A stretch of DNA of 7,258 nt, taken from NCBI GenBank assembly GCA_002900555.1, contig MUGD01000096.1, positions 1 to 7,258 on the forward strand, read 5' to 3'. The stretch is from Thermoplasmata archaeon M9B2D (lineage in GTDB: Archaea; Thermoplasmatota; E2; DHVEG-1). Below, in pieces: positions 1-7,258 of this stretch. How positions within the stretch are numbered: position 1 is the stretch's first letter; the number at the start of each line of letters is the position of its first letter. The translations under genes and the position numbers were made by a program. The notes below the pieces were generated by a model. That model saw only the letters and a list, made by a program, of their open reading frames with translations. It was not told the origin of the DNA and ran no database searches.

Positions 1-629
1 GAGAACATTTTAAGCTTTAAATAAACTTTTTCCATTTCTTCATCATCATCGATGCCTTTTATGGTAACCCTTTTAATAAAGAGCGGCTCATTCTCTTTAA
101 TATACAGATGAACCACAATTTCCCTCTCGGCTTCATTAAATTCAAGAATAAAATCTATTTTAATATCAACAAATCCTATTTCAACTAAGGACTCTTTAAG
201 CGTTTCGATGTAAAGTTGCATTTTTGCTTCATCAAAGTATTGGCCTTCTTTTAGTGGGAAATATTGCTTTATCTCCCGATCCTCTAACAATCTGTTGCCA
301 TGAACACTTATTTTTTTTACTCTGTATTTCTCACGTACTTCAACAATAAGATTTGAGCTATCCAGATCATCCCTACTAACAATGATATCTCTGAAACGCA
401 TGCTTAAAAAAGCTCTCTTGATCCCACTTCTCACATCGGCATCCGTGATTTCAGCAGCTTCTCTGAATCCCATAAGATTGAGCAGTTCTGTCTCGCTCAT
501 ACAGGTAAGTCCCCGTACTTCTATATGCCGGATAATATTGTCCGCAGATACGGCAAGGGCTCCCGGGACAAAAAAGATCAATGTTAGAAATATCATTGCA
601 ATTGTCCTGACAAGCGATAAACAATACAT
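1..629 (-). CDS. Omp85-family outer-membrane protein (TamA/BamA-like), N-terminal part, cut by the window edge
   Basis: The 209 visible codons encode a probable signal peptide followed by POTRA repeats; the C-terminal barrel lies beyond the left edge. The signal peptide has Arg8, a hydrophobic stretch at about residues 10-21 and an ALA signal-peptidase I site, with cleavage expected after Ala26 (ALA|VSADN). POTRA 1 spans about residues 31-101 (starts IIRHIEVRGL, ends LIVEVREK). POTRA 2 spans about 102-179 (starts YRVKKISVHGN, contains LKEGQYFDEAKM, ends VVHLYIKE). POTRA 3 begins at about 182 (LFIKRVTIKG). The alternation of I.V.GN strands and helix-rich middles is typical of Omp85 proteins, which insert barrels or translocate substrates at the outer membrane. 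The ATG lies one base after the tamB stop, so translation is probably coupled. TamA has three POTRAs and BamA usually five; the visible part cannot decide between them. Adjacency to tamB favours a TamA-like role, which is inference. Confidence 0.92.
   Translation of the reverse strand, partial: MYCLSLVRTIAMIFLTLIFFVPGALAVSADNIIRHIEVRGLTCMSETELLNLMGFREAAEITDADVRSGIKRAFLSMRFRDIIVSRDDLDSSNLIVEVREKYRVKKISVHGNRLLEDREIKQYFPLKEGQYFDEAKMQLYIETLKESLVEIGFVDIKIDFILEFNEAEREIVVHLYIKENEPLFIKRVTIKGIDDDEEMEKVYLKLKMF
594..608 (-). promoter_or_regulatory. Candidate internal ribosome-binding site and alternative start of the Omp85 gene
   Basis: An AGGA (608-605 on the minus strand) lies 8 nt before an in-frame ATG at 596-594, codon 12 of the gene as annotated. 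The upstream ATG at 629 has no good Shine-Dalgarno match, only a weak GAG about 10 nt away inside tamB. Starting at 596 would give a signal peptide without a positively charged N-region (MIFLTLIFFVPGALA). Starting at 629 supplies Arg8 and a start coupled to the tamB stop. I keep 629 as the start, but the AGGA makes 596 a real alternative; both give the same mature protein. Confidence 0.35.
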
Positions 630-630
630 G

Positions 631-3600
631 CTACTTGAACTCGAACCTGAACTTGATATCTCCGCCAATCGATCCTTTTTCATCCCTTACCCCGACGAGC
701 GCGATGTTCCTGTCTACCTGATATTCTATTTTTACAACATCTTCCTGATCTGATCCTATTGATGAAGAATAGGTAAGAAAAAGCTTGTCACTGATCAGTC
801 TTTTCGATATCGTTACTCTTGGACCCAGTTCACCTGTATCCTCCTCAAGATAGGGTTCGATCTGAAACCTGTCAAACCCCGTGATCGACGTCAACCTTTC
901 CTCGAGCACATCCTGATACTCCCCAGTCAGAAAGGAGGTAGCTTCTGCCGCTCCTATTCCTCCTTCAATACCTTTCTCCAGCTTTCCACCAACTTCTCCA
1001 ACTGTGAGTAGCGAAAGAATATCTGTTTCATCAAGAGGAGGATCGGATACAAGCGATAGATCGAAATGATTGAATTGTCCTTCTATGCTGATCCTTATGT
1101 GATATCCTTTTACAGCGGTTTCCGCGGAAATATCAAAATAGGGGTTCATTTTTTCAGGATCAATGAAATCCGCGCTTGCATGTATAATTTCAAACTCGTT
1201 ATTTCTGAAATAAACTTCGCCTGAATCCGTCTCGACTCTTCCGAACAACAGAGGCTTCGAGATCGTACCTTTCAACAGAAGATCAACTTTGAGTGATGTC
1301 TTTGCCATATTGTTGTCAACAAGGATATCTTTATCTCCGCTTATTTTCACATTTAGCTCGGTTTCAAGAAAAGGGTTTGTAACTCCTCTTGGCTTTTCGC
1401 CGATCTTAGATTTCAGCAGTTGTGTTTTCCAATCTACACGACGCGTATATCTTGCCTGTATGATGTTTACTTGTCCAACAAGACTGTAATGCTCTCCGTC
1501 TCCCCGGTATATAACATTCCCATCGAGATTTACTGCAAATCCCTTAACAAACTTAAACGTTACATCTTTCAGAGCAGCGTCAAGATACAGCTTATGGATA
1601 CGCATCTTCTGGAAAGAGGCGGATCCCCTGAGGCTTATGTCTCCTCCCCCAATTCTTCCTTGCATCGAATCAATTACGACCATGTTATCGTCAATATAGA
1701 TATAGCTGGCTATATCATAAATTCTGTATGGAAAATCCTTTATACCAAGGGAGCCGTTGCTTACTGTGATGCTACCGTTAATAACCGGATCATCCCACTT
1801 CCCTTTTACAAGTATCACCATTTCTCCATTGCCTTTAACACTATCAATCGACTTAAACATGGTCTGCAGAGGGCTGAGAGATGATTCACCATAGATCCTC
1901 AGCTCCAGTTCTTTAGAAGGTACGATATAGCCTTCAATGCCAAATGATGTATTACCGCTTCTCAAGCGCAGGTTATCAAATATTATCTTTTGGTCAATCA
2001 AACTGACACCAATAACGCCTTCGTTCGAAAAATTGAAGCCGTACATACTTATGTTCATAAGATTAAGGAGAAGAGATCCACTTACCCTGTCCCTATGCCC
2101 TTTTACGTGCAATCCTCCCTCGATGCTCATTAACAGGTCTTCGGGGATATCCTTTAGCACATATGCAGGAAGAAAATCGTACATGCCTTTATTGAATATT
2201 GCGTCTACCCACCAGTCATGTTCACCGTACATGTCATACTTTCCCTTGAAAGCGCTTTTGCCGTCAAAAAGGAACCCTTCAAGCTCAATTTTGCCATCCT
2301 TCAGCTTAAATTGCGATTCACCATAACCCATAGGAACTTTCCTTGTTTCGATATCCTTGAGCTGCACTACGCCCATAAGAGAAGGTTTGTCAAGGGTTCC
2401 TTGTCCTTTCAGCTCTATCACTATAACACCCTGATCAATATTCTCTATAAAGGGAAGGTCGTACGGATAAATATGGATGTCTCTTGATTCAATCTGATAA
2501 CTCCCATCCATGCTCATAGCGAGATCAATCCGAAATACAGAATTCCCTTTTGAAACGGTGAGATTATTGAAACGAAAATTATCATGAGAGAATTCAATAA
2601 TGGTCTCTACTGTATCTGCCCCGTAATTCATAACCGAAGGATTGTTAATTACGAGCCGGCCTTTACCAGAAAGCGCATCTAAAGTCCCCAATAGTTCAGC
2701 CGTGCCCGAGATAAGGCCGTTAACGGGATAATTCGTTTTTCTGAAGATATCAATAAGCCTTGCTAGACCCAAATTATTTAGTTTAGCAGTAAGCGATACC
2801 GTGGTCTTTAACATATCTTTGTTCTTCAAGGCATTACCGATATCGACACTGCCATTTATTCTTAGATTTTCATTTTCACTCGTCATTTGCATATCGCTCA
2901 GTATGACCTTTTCTCCGGAGTATACGAATGAAGAGTAGATCTTATCAAAAATATATGGTCCATAACCCGAATTTTGAAGGCTCACCATTCCGTTTACTTC
3001 GGGACTTTGGAGTGTCCCTTCAATGAGAAAAGATCCAAAACCGTACCCTTTAAGATCAGTAACATACGGAGCAGCAATATCCTCTATGTTTCCCGTATTA
3101 ACCGTTCCGTAAAAGGACATATTTTTATTGTGGACATCGTATTCCCCTTCGAAAGAGGTTGACGATATACGTGTATCGATCTTGACATTATTTAGCTTTA
3201 CTTTGTTCCCGATCGTTTGATACTCACCGCTTGCGCTATGAATCCTTTTAAAAACATCACCATCTCCATCCTCAAATGATGCGATGAAAGATCCAGCGGG
3301 ATTGAATTTATCACCGCTCGTCCTTAAAGATCCGGAGACAATGCCCTCTGGTACTGGCAGATGAAGGCCGATGAGCCTCAATATAGGGCTTGACGCTATC
3401 TTGTCCGCAGTTATATCAATGCTGTACTCAGATACGTCTGGCATCTTCAAAGCGACATTAACATCCGCCTTTCCCCCATAGGCCTCAGCCTTCCCCTCGA
3501 CAAAAGAAAGATACTTGCCGTCGTACTTAACCATGACATTACCGGAATCTACATCCATTCCGAAAAAATGACCGTTTTTTATTCTGGCTTTTGCGTTCCC

Positions 3601-4566
3601 GTCAATCTTGTTTTTATTTATGAATAATTTTCCCGAGAAACTGGTCAATCCACGGACCGGTACTTGTTCGAGAGGAAGAAAACTCATTAGGCTCTCGAGA
3701 TAGAACTCTCCTGAAAGCTTTAAATCTGTTGAAACCTTTCCATTTATGAACCGCGCCTTTCCTCTCACTGACAGTTTCCCGTTTCTGACCTCATCTATCC
3801 CTGCAAGTCTGCTGATCTCTCCAACGTCGATCTTCGCATCTATATCAGATAACAATTTGTTCGAATGCCAGTTGTACTCCCCCTTCAGACTTATGGATGA
3901 GCGATCTGCAGAACCAACGAGTGATTTTATCTTTGCTGTTTCTCCCTCGATCTCTACCCTTCCGGTAAGTGATACCTTCGACATTTTGAATTTCTGAGAG
4001 GAATATTGAATATCCCTAATTCTGAAACTAATCTCTGGATTCAGATTCATGACTGCCGAGAAACGGATACCTTCTGCTGATAGCCTAGACGCTTCGTCGT
4101 GATATGAAATACTTGACCTCACAACATCAATAAGATCAATATTTACAGAATTTACAGATTTTTGATTTGAGATCGGTCTTTTCCCAATCCCTAAGAGACT
4201 AATCAGATATTTATCCTGAGAGCTTATGTCTAGATGAGCATCTGAAATCAGTATCCTTTTGAAACGATATTTCTTTTTTAAAAGGTCTAAAATACTGATA
4301 TAAATCTTGATTCGCTCAGCATTCAGCAGTTCTCTCTCTCCTTCATCACTGATAACCACCCCCTTCATTTCCAGCGAAAGCGGTAAAATATTGAAATATA
4401 TATTTTTGATCTGTATGTCCTTCGATATTTGGGCCTGGATAACGGGCACAATTTTTCTTTTCATAAAAAGGGAGAGATAATTGCTATGGCCAATATAATA
4501 GATAGCAACCCAAGAAAAGAGGAGGGCCAGGGAGATTATATATTTTAATTTTTTACTCTTGTCCAT
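631..4566 (-). CDS. tamB: TamB-like translocation/assembly module protein (AsmA-like N-terminus, DUF490 C-terminus)
   Basis: This 1311-residue protein is close to the E. coli TamB length of about 1260. A basic N-terminus (MDKSKKLK) and one hydrophobic segment at about residues 9-26 give a signal anchor in the inner membrane. An AsmA-like start follows (about 37-115, with NIYFNILPLSLEMKGVVISD). The rest is almost all amphipathic beta-strand, as expected of the long lipid-binding groove predicted for TamB/AsmA proteins. The C-terminal TamB/DUF490 region (about 920 onward) holds family hallmarks: KGTISKPLLFGRV near 1100, NPYFDISAET near 1141, DETDILSLLTVG near 1179-1190, LTSITGFDRFQIEP near 1225, PRVTISKRL and a final strand ending FRFEFK. 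The family works with TamA/BamA in outer-membrane protein assembly and in phospholipid transport between the membranes. The gene overlaps glnD by 22 bp and ends one base before the Omp85 gene. No Shine-Dalgarno is visible before its ATG, so it probably depends on coupling to glnD translation. A glycine-rich motif recurs about every 100 residues (see findings). Confidence 0.95.
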   Translation of the reverse strand: MDKSKKLKYIISLALLFSWVAIYYIGHSNYLSLFMKRKIVPVIQAQISKDIQIKNIYFNILPLSLEMKGVVISDEGERELLNAERIKIYISILDLLKKKYRFKRILISDAHLDISSQDKYLISLLGIGKRPISNQKSVNSVNIDLIDVVRSSISYHDEASRLSAEGIRFSAVMNLNPEISFRIRDIQYSSQKFKMSKVSLTGRVEIEGETAKIKSLVGSADRSSISLKGEYNWHSNKLLSDIDAKIDVGEISRLAGIDEVRNGKLSVRGKARFINGKVSTDLKLSGEFYLESLMSFLPLEQVPVRGLTSFSGKLFINKNKIDGNAKARIKNGHFFGMDVDSGNVMVKYDGKYLSFVEGKAEAYGGKADVNVALKMPDVSEYSIDITADKIASSPILRLIGLHLPVPEGIVSGSLRTSGDKFNPAGSFIASFEDGDGDVFKRIHSASGEYQTIGNKVKLNNVKIDTRISSTSFEGEYDVHNKNMSFYGTVNTGNIEDIAAPYVTDLKGYGFGSFLIEGTLQSPEVNGMVSLQNSGYGPYIFDKIYSSFVYSGEKVILSDMQMTSENENLRINGSVDIGNALKNKDMLKTTVSLTAKLNNLGLARLIDIFRKTNYPVNGLISGTAELLGTLDALSGKGRLVINNPSVMNYGADTVETIIEFSHDNFRFNNLTVSKGNSVFRIDLAMSMDGSYQIESRDIHIYPYDLPFIENIDQGVIVIELKGQGTLDKPSLMGVVQLKDIETRKVPMGYGESQFKLKDGKIELEGFLFDGKSAFKGKYDMYGEHDWWVDAIFNKGMYDFLPAYVLKDIPEDLLMSIEGGLHVKGHRDRVSGSLLLNLMNISMYGFNFSNEGVIGVSLIDQKIIFDNLRLRSGNTSFGIEGYIVPSKELELRIYGESSLSPLQTMFKSIDSVKGNGEMVILVKGKWDDPVINGSITVSNGSLGIKDFPYRIYDIASYIYIDDNMVVIDSMQGRIGGGDISLRGSASFQKMRIHKLYLDAALKDVTFKFVKGFAVNLDGNVIYRGDGEHYSLVGQVNIIQARYTRRVDWKTQLLKSKIGEKPRGVTNPFLETELNVKISGDKDILVDNNMAKTSLKVDLLLKGTISKPLLFGRVETDSGEVYFRNNEFEIIHASADFIDPEKMNPYFDISAETAVKGYHIRISIEGQFNHFDLSLVSDPPLDETDILSLLTVGEVGGKLEKGIEGGIGAAEATSFLTGEYQDVLEERLTSITGFDRFQIEPYLEEDTGELGPRVTISKRLISDKLFLTYSSSIGSDQEDVVKIEYQVDRNIALVGVRDEKGSIGGDIKFRFEFK

Positions 4567-7013
4567 AAAACATTTATCAGACAGTTTACTTTTTCTGAAT
4601 CCAGCTTTTTCCCGTTTCTGTTGATATAAAAAACATCATTCGCAACACCCTGCTCGGTATTTATCCTGCCACTTATAATATTTACAGAACAGTTCTCAAA
4701 AGCCTTTGCGATCTCATAAAGAAGCCCTATCCGGTCCTGCGTCAATATCTCAACGATCGTACATCGCTCGTTCTTCTCATTGTCGATATCCAGTAGCGGC
4801 TCTATGCCCCTTCCCCTTGTACCATAATCGGTAATTATAATCTTTTTCCCGTCCATGAGGACATTTCGTAGTTCATTCTCGATCATTTGATCCATCCCCT
4901 CCCACCATAACTCGTTCCAGTTAGAAATCCGTATTTTGTCAAAGGCCCAACCGTTTTTTGACGTAAAGAGTTTTGCGTCTATAATATTTAATCTTCTGAC
5001 AGCGAAGACACTCACTATATCGGCGAATATTCCTTCCCTGTCTTTAACGGCAATTATAATTGAGACTGTTCCGTCTTCTTGGGGATCCACTCTCATCGCA
5101 AAGCCTTCTGCAAGGGCACTTCGAAAAAGCTCTCCCTCTGACGGTATTTTCTCAAACGGCACAGAAATGAAATAATCCTCCGGCATCGCCTTGAGAAAAT
5201 CATTCACCTCTTTGCCGTATTTCATCCTTACGTCCTTGAGGATTCCGTTCTTTTGTATTCTTACACCGAGCAAATGCGACCTGGCTTTCGAGAAGAGACT
5301 GTCGAGAAGGGTTGATCTCCATCTGGTCCAGAAACTTCCGCTGACAGAGGACATATCAGCATATGTGAGGATATAGAGCGCGTTGAGGTTTTCCTCAGAC
5401 ATTACTTTATGAGCAAACGCAGCCACGACCTCCGGCGATTCAACGTCATGTTTAAAAGCCGTCTCGGTCATAAGCATATGGTTTCTGACAAGAAATTCGA
5501 TCATCTCTGTCGACTTGCCGTCAAGATGGAGCCTCTCCGCTATCTTTACACTGATTTTATATCCTTCCGCCTCATGCGCCTTTCCCTTCGCCTTTCCGGA
5601 GTCGTGGAGAAGAAGCGCCAGATACAGGATATCTTTTCTCTCAAGATCGCGAAATAACCTGGGTAACCCCTCACTATCAGGATTTTTCGTCCGGGATAGT
5701 TCTTCTAATCTCTGAATACACATTAAGGAATGCTCATCAACCGGATACGTATGATAGTAATCGCTGATCATCCTGTGACGAAGCGCGCCAAATTCAGGGA
5801 TAAACCTGTCAAGGATACCCGTTTCATGCATGTTACGGAGCGTATCGTACGCCCTTCCTGAATTAAGGATATTGAAAAACAGTCCTATTAATACCCTGCT
5901 GTTCCTGTGCTTCGGCCTTAAATTGAGTGAAGACCTCCTGATGCTGTTCAGCAGCCGTGCGCTCATCTGGTATCCCCTCGCAGCCGAAAGGTGAAATGCT
6001 TCAAAGATCTTTGTGGGATCGTTCTTCAGAATGTCGTCATTACTGATCATCAACTGCTTGTTCGAAAGAAAAAAATCATCATTGATCTTTCTAATACCGA
6101 ACCCGAAAAACTTTCTCGTAACTTCTTCACCGCATTTTCTTATTATTTCATCTGAAAAAATACTTATGTTCCTTACTTGCAAGAAATAATATCGCATCAT
6201 ACGCTCGACAGCCGAGAATTTCTTGGACCTTCTGATACCGAGAATCTTTGCCGCTTCTTCGTGATACTCAAAGAGAAATCTGTCGTTTTTCCTTCCGCTC
6301 AGAATGTGAACTATAAAACGAAGACGGAGCAGAAAATCATAAGCTCTCGATAACTTTTTAAGTTCATCCTTTGTTAAAAACCTTGTGAAATCCTTAAAAT
6401 TCTCACACCGATAAATAATATTAGTAATCCAGAGGGCACTGTGTATATCTCGTAGCCCCCCTTTCGATTCCTTAATATCCGGTTGCAGGAGAAATGGAGA
6501 CTGGCCTTGCTTTAGATGTCTTTCACGAACGGCCTTGAGCATACCCGTTATATACTCGTTCTTCTTCCTGGCCCGTATTCTTTGCAGAACCTCTTCTCGA
6601 TATATTTTCATCAGGGAAGGGTCTCCACATATGTATCGTGCTTCAAGCATAGATGTTCTTGTCTGGTTGTCCTTCAGTGATTCAGCCACACATTCAGCAG
6701 GGGTGCGAAAAGCATGGCTGATATTGTGTCCCGTGTCCCAAAGAGCATAGAAAAAAGGCTGAACCGTTTCGGAGACGTCTCTTCTTTTTGAGAAGACCAC
6801 GATATCGATGTCTGAAAAGGGGCACAATTCCTGTCTGCCATAACTTCCCGTTGCAAGAACGGCAAACTCAGGGTTATCTGCGATTTTTTTGAGCACCTCT
6901 GCAATCATAAGGTCTATTTGCGCTGTACGATAGAACGCAAGAGCCCTTCCCCCCCATCCTTCAAGTATATATTGTTTAAGCTGTTGAATTTCGCTTGTTT
7001 GCACGTTTTGCAT
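4545..7013 (-). CDS. glnD: Bifunctional PII uridylyltransferase / uridylyl-removing enzyme GlnD
   Basis: GlnD senses glutamine and adds or removes UMP on PII proteins (GlnB/GlnK), controlling glutamine synthetase and nitrogen-regulated transcription in the cytoplasm. All domains appear intact in 822 residues (E. coli has 890). The nucleotidyltransferase domain has GSYGRQEL at 56-63 and SDID at 67-70, with catalytic Asp68 and Asp70. A GlnD-type linker follows (LQPDIKESKGGLRDIHS, about 176-192). The HD hydrolase domain has VDEHS (His428), LLHDSGK (His470/Asp471), His480, RNH (His512) and YADM (Asp553). Two ACT domains, about 648-730 (IIIAVKDREGIFADIVSVF) and about 751-820 (IVEILTQDRIGLLYEIAKAF), would bind glutamine. 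The ATG at 7013 is the only ATG after an in-frame TAA at 7038-7040; its Shine-Dalgarno is weak (GGA 5 nt upstream). The final codons overlap the tamB start. All expected catalytic residues are present, so both activities are predicted. Confidence 0.97.
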   Translation of the reverse strand: MQNVQTSEIQQLKQYILEGWGGRALAFYRTAQIDLMIAEVLKKIADNPEFAVLATGSYGRQELCPFSDIDIVVFSKRRDVSETVQPFFYALWDTGHNISHAFRTPAECVAESLKDNQTRTSMLEARYICGDPSLMKIYREEVLQRIRARKKNEYITGMLKAVRERHLKQGQSPFLLQPDIKESKGGLRDIHSALWITNIIYRCENFKDFTRFLTKDELKKLSRAYDFLLRLRFIVHILSGRKNDRFLFEYHEEAAKILGIRRSKKFSAVERMMRYYFLQVRNISIFSDEIIRKCGEEVTRKFFGFGIRKINDDFFLSNKQLMISNDDILKNDPTKIFEAFHLSAARGYQMSARLLNSIRRSSLNLRPKHRNSRVLIGLFFNILNSGRAYDTLRNMHETGILDRFIPEFGALRHRMISDYYHTYPVDEHSLMCIQRLEELSRTKNPDSEGLPRLFRDLERKDILYLALLLHDSGKAKGKAHEAEGYKISVKIAERLHLDGKSTEMIEFLVRNHMLMTETAFKHDVESPEVVAAFAHKVMSEENLNALYILTYADMSSVSGSFWTRWRSTLLDSLFSKARSHLLGVRIQKNGILKDVRMKYGKEVNDFLKAMPEDYFISVPFEKIPSEGELFRSALAEGFAMRVDPQEDGTVSIIIAVKDREGIFADIVSVFAVRRLNIIDAKLFTSKNGWAFDKIRISNWNELWWEGMDQMIENELRNVLMDGKKIIITDYGTRGRGIEPLLDIDNEKNERCTIVEILTQDRIGLLYEIAKAFENCSVNIISGRINTEQGVANDVFYINRNGKKLDSEKVNCLINVLWTRVKN

Positions 7014-7032
7014 ATAAATCCAAAGGTTATTC

Positions 7033-7045
7033 AGAAATTATTTCT
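7033..7045. repeat. Short palindrome in the glnD leader
   Basis: AGAAAT and ATTTCT form perfect 6-bp arms around a single central base. It lies just before glnD, near the expected transcription start of the candidate promoter at 7052-7060. It is AT-rich and short, so it may be chance; a repressor site is possible but unproven. Confidence 0.2.
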
Positions 7046-7051
7046 AAACAC

Positions 7052-7060
7052 ATAATACCA
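7052..7060 (-). promoter_or_regulatory. glnD: Candidate extended -10 promoter for glnD-tamB-omp85
   Basis: Read on the minus strand, TGG followed by TATTAT (7057-7052) matches five of six bases of the sigma-70 -10 box and has the TG of an extended -10 element. No good -35 box sits 17 nt upstream; that position falls inside the AT-rich palindrome at 7062-7087. Initiation would be near 7045, giving a leader of about 30 nt before the glnD ATG. The surrounding gap is so AT-rich that a match of this quality could arise by chance. The upstream ubiA-like gene is on the same strand, so read-through from it is the alternative. Confidence 0.3.
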
Positions 7061-7061
7061 A

Positions 7062-7087
7062 TACATTAATATATTAATATTAATGTA
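7062..7087. repeat. AT-rich inverted repeat (11-bp perfect arms, 4-bp centre) upstream of glnD
   Basis: Left arm TACATTAATAT (7062-7072) and right arm ATATTAATGTA (7077-7087) are perfect reverse complements around ATTA. The only non-AT pair is the C/G near the outer ends, so this is not an intrinsic terminator stem, and no U-tract of the usual kind follows. Its place immediately upstream of the candidate -10 element, over the -35 region, fits an operator or an UP-like/bendable element better. The repeat is directly visible; any function is inference. Confidence 0.5.
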
Positions 7088-7134
7088 ATACTTTATATTA
7101 AACGTTTTTCTTTATGTTTTTAATGAATAATAAT

Positions 7135-7258
7135 TTACACAAGAAGATCAATTACTGTAAAAAAGAAAACCGCCAGACTTATATATCCGTTCATGTTGAA
7201 AAAGGCAATATCCAGTCTGCTCAAATCATCCTTTTTCACAAGTGAATGTTCATAAAGA
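7135..7258 (-). CDS. ubiA: UbiA-family prenyltransferase, C-terminal end only (cut by the window edge)
   Basis: Only the last 40 codons are present, in frame from 7257 to a TAA at 7135-7137. They read LYEHSLVKKDDLSRLDIAF followed by FNMNGYISLAVFFFTVIDLLV. The pattern YEH..V...DLSR...AFF..NG.IS followed by a last hydrophobic helix is the usual C-terminus of UbiA-type 4-hydroxybenzoate/menaquinone-pathway prenyltransferases, including the MqnP group of the futalosine pathway. These integral membrane enzymes attach a polyprenyl chain to an aromatic ring in quinone biosynthesis. The active-site Asp-rich motifs lie outside the window, so the substrate (ubiquinone or menaquinone precursor) cannot be decided. 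The gene shares the strand of glnD and ends 121 bp upstream of it. No GC-rich terminator hairpin follows it, so read-through into glnD is possible. Confidence 0.82.
   Translation of the reverse strand, partial: LYEHSLVKKDDLSRLDIAFFNMNGYISLAVFFFTVIDLLV

Noticed and set aside
382..753. Plus-strand open frame of 123 codons at the tamB/omp85 junction
   Set aside because: It is antisense to two well-supported minus-strand genes (the tamB C-terminus and the Omp85 signal peptide and POTRA 1) and resembles no protein family I know.
1289..3997. Several plus-strand open frames of 62-154 codons opposite tamB
   Set aside because: They are antisense shadows of the continuous tamB frame, with composition unlike real proteins and no ribosome sites or domain motifs that I could see.
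4936..6750. Plus-strand open frames opposite glnD
   Set aside because: They lie entirely within the conserved glnD coding region and show no recognisable domains; shadow frames.
6674..6904. Minus-strand 76-codon open frame inside glnD
   Set aside because: It is an out-of-frame reading of the nucleotidyltransferase region of glnD, which carries intact catalytic motifs in the real frame.
7062..7087. The palindrome as an intrinsic terminator of the ubiA-like gene
   Set aside because: The stem is nearly all A-T pairs with no GC-rich core, so it would be too weak for a typical Rho-independent terminator.
7014..7134. A sigma-54 promoter upstream of glnD, expected for a nitrogen gene
   Set aside because: I found no GG-N10-GC type -24/-12 pair (TGGCAC...TTGCA) in the gap on the minus strand; glnD is also usually not sigma-54 dependent.

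Overview
The window looks like a piece of chromosome from a Gram-negative (two-membrane) bacterium. It carries an Omp85-family outer-membrane protein with POTRA domains, a full-length TamB-like envelope protein and a complete GlnD nitrogen sensor. The base composition is moderately AT-rich, and the protein style resembles Desulfobacterota/Nitrospirota-type anaerobes more than Enterobacteria. That taxonomic guess is inference; no rRNA or other marker is present.

All recognisable genes lie on the minus strand, so the window is read from high to low coordinates. At the right edge (7135-7258) are the last 40 codons of a UbiA-type membrane prenyltransferase. A 121-bp, very AT-rich gap (7014-7134) follows, holding a near-perfect palindrome and a candidate extended -10 promoter. 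Next is glnD (4545-7013), the bifunctional PII uridylyltransferase/uridylyl-removing enzyme. It overlaps by 22 bp with a 1311-codon tamB-like gene (631-4566). One base after the tamB stop begins a secreted Omp85/TamA/BamA-like protein (1-629), cut by the left edge after two POTRA domains and the start of a third.

The layout implies that glnD, tamB and the Omp85 gene are co-transcribed and translationally coupled. TamB (inner-membrane anchored, periplasm-spanning) and a TamA/BamA-type barrel are known functional partners in outer-membrane biogenesis or phospholipid transport, so the last two genes make a coherent module. glnD acts in cytoplasmic nitrogen sensing and has no obvious mechanistic link to them. 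The main points worth a second look are the glnD-tamB overlap, a roughly 100-residue internal periodicity in TamB, the palindrome in front of glnD, and the start-codon ambiguity of the Omp85 gene. I see no mobile element, CRISPR array, RNA gene, phage gene or clearly novel system here.
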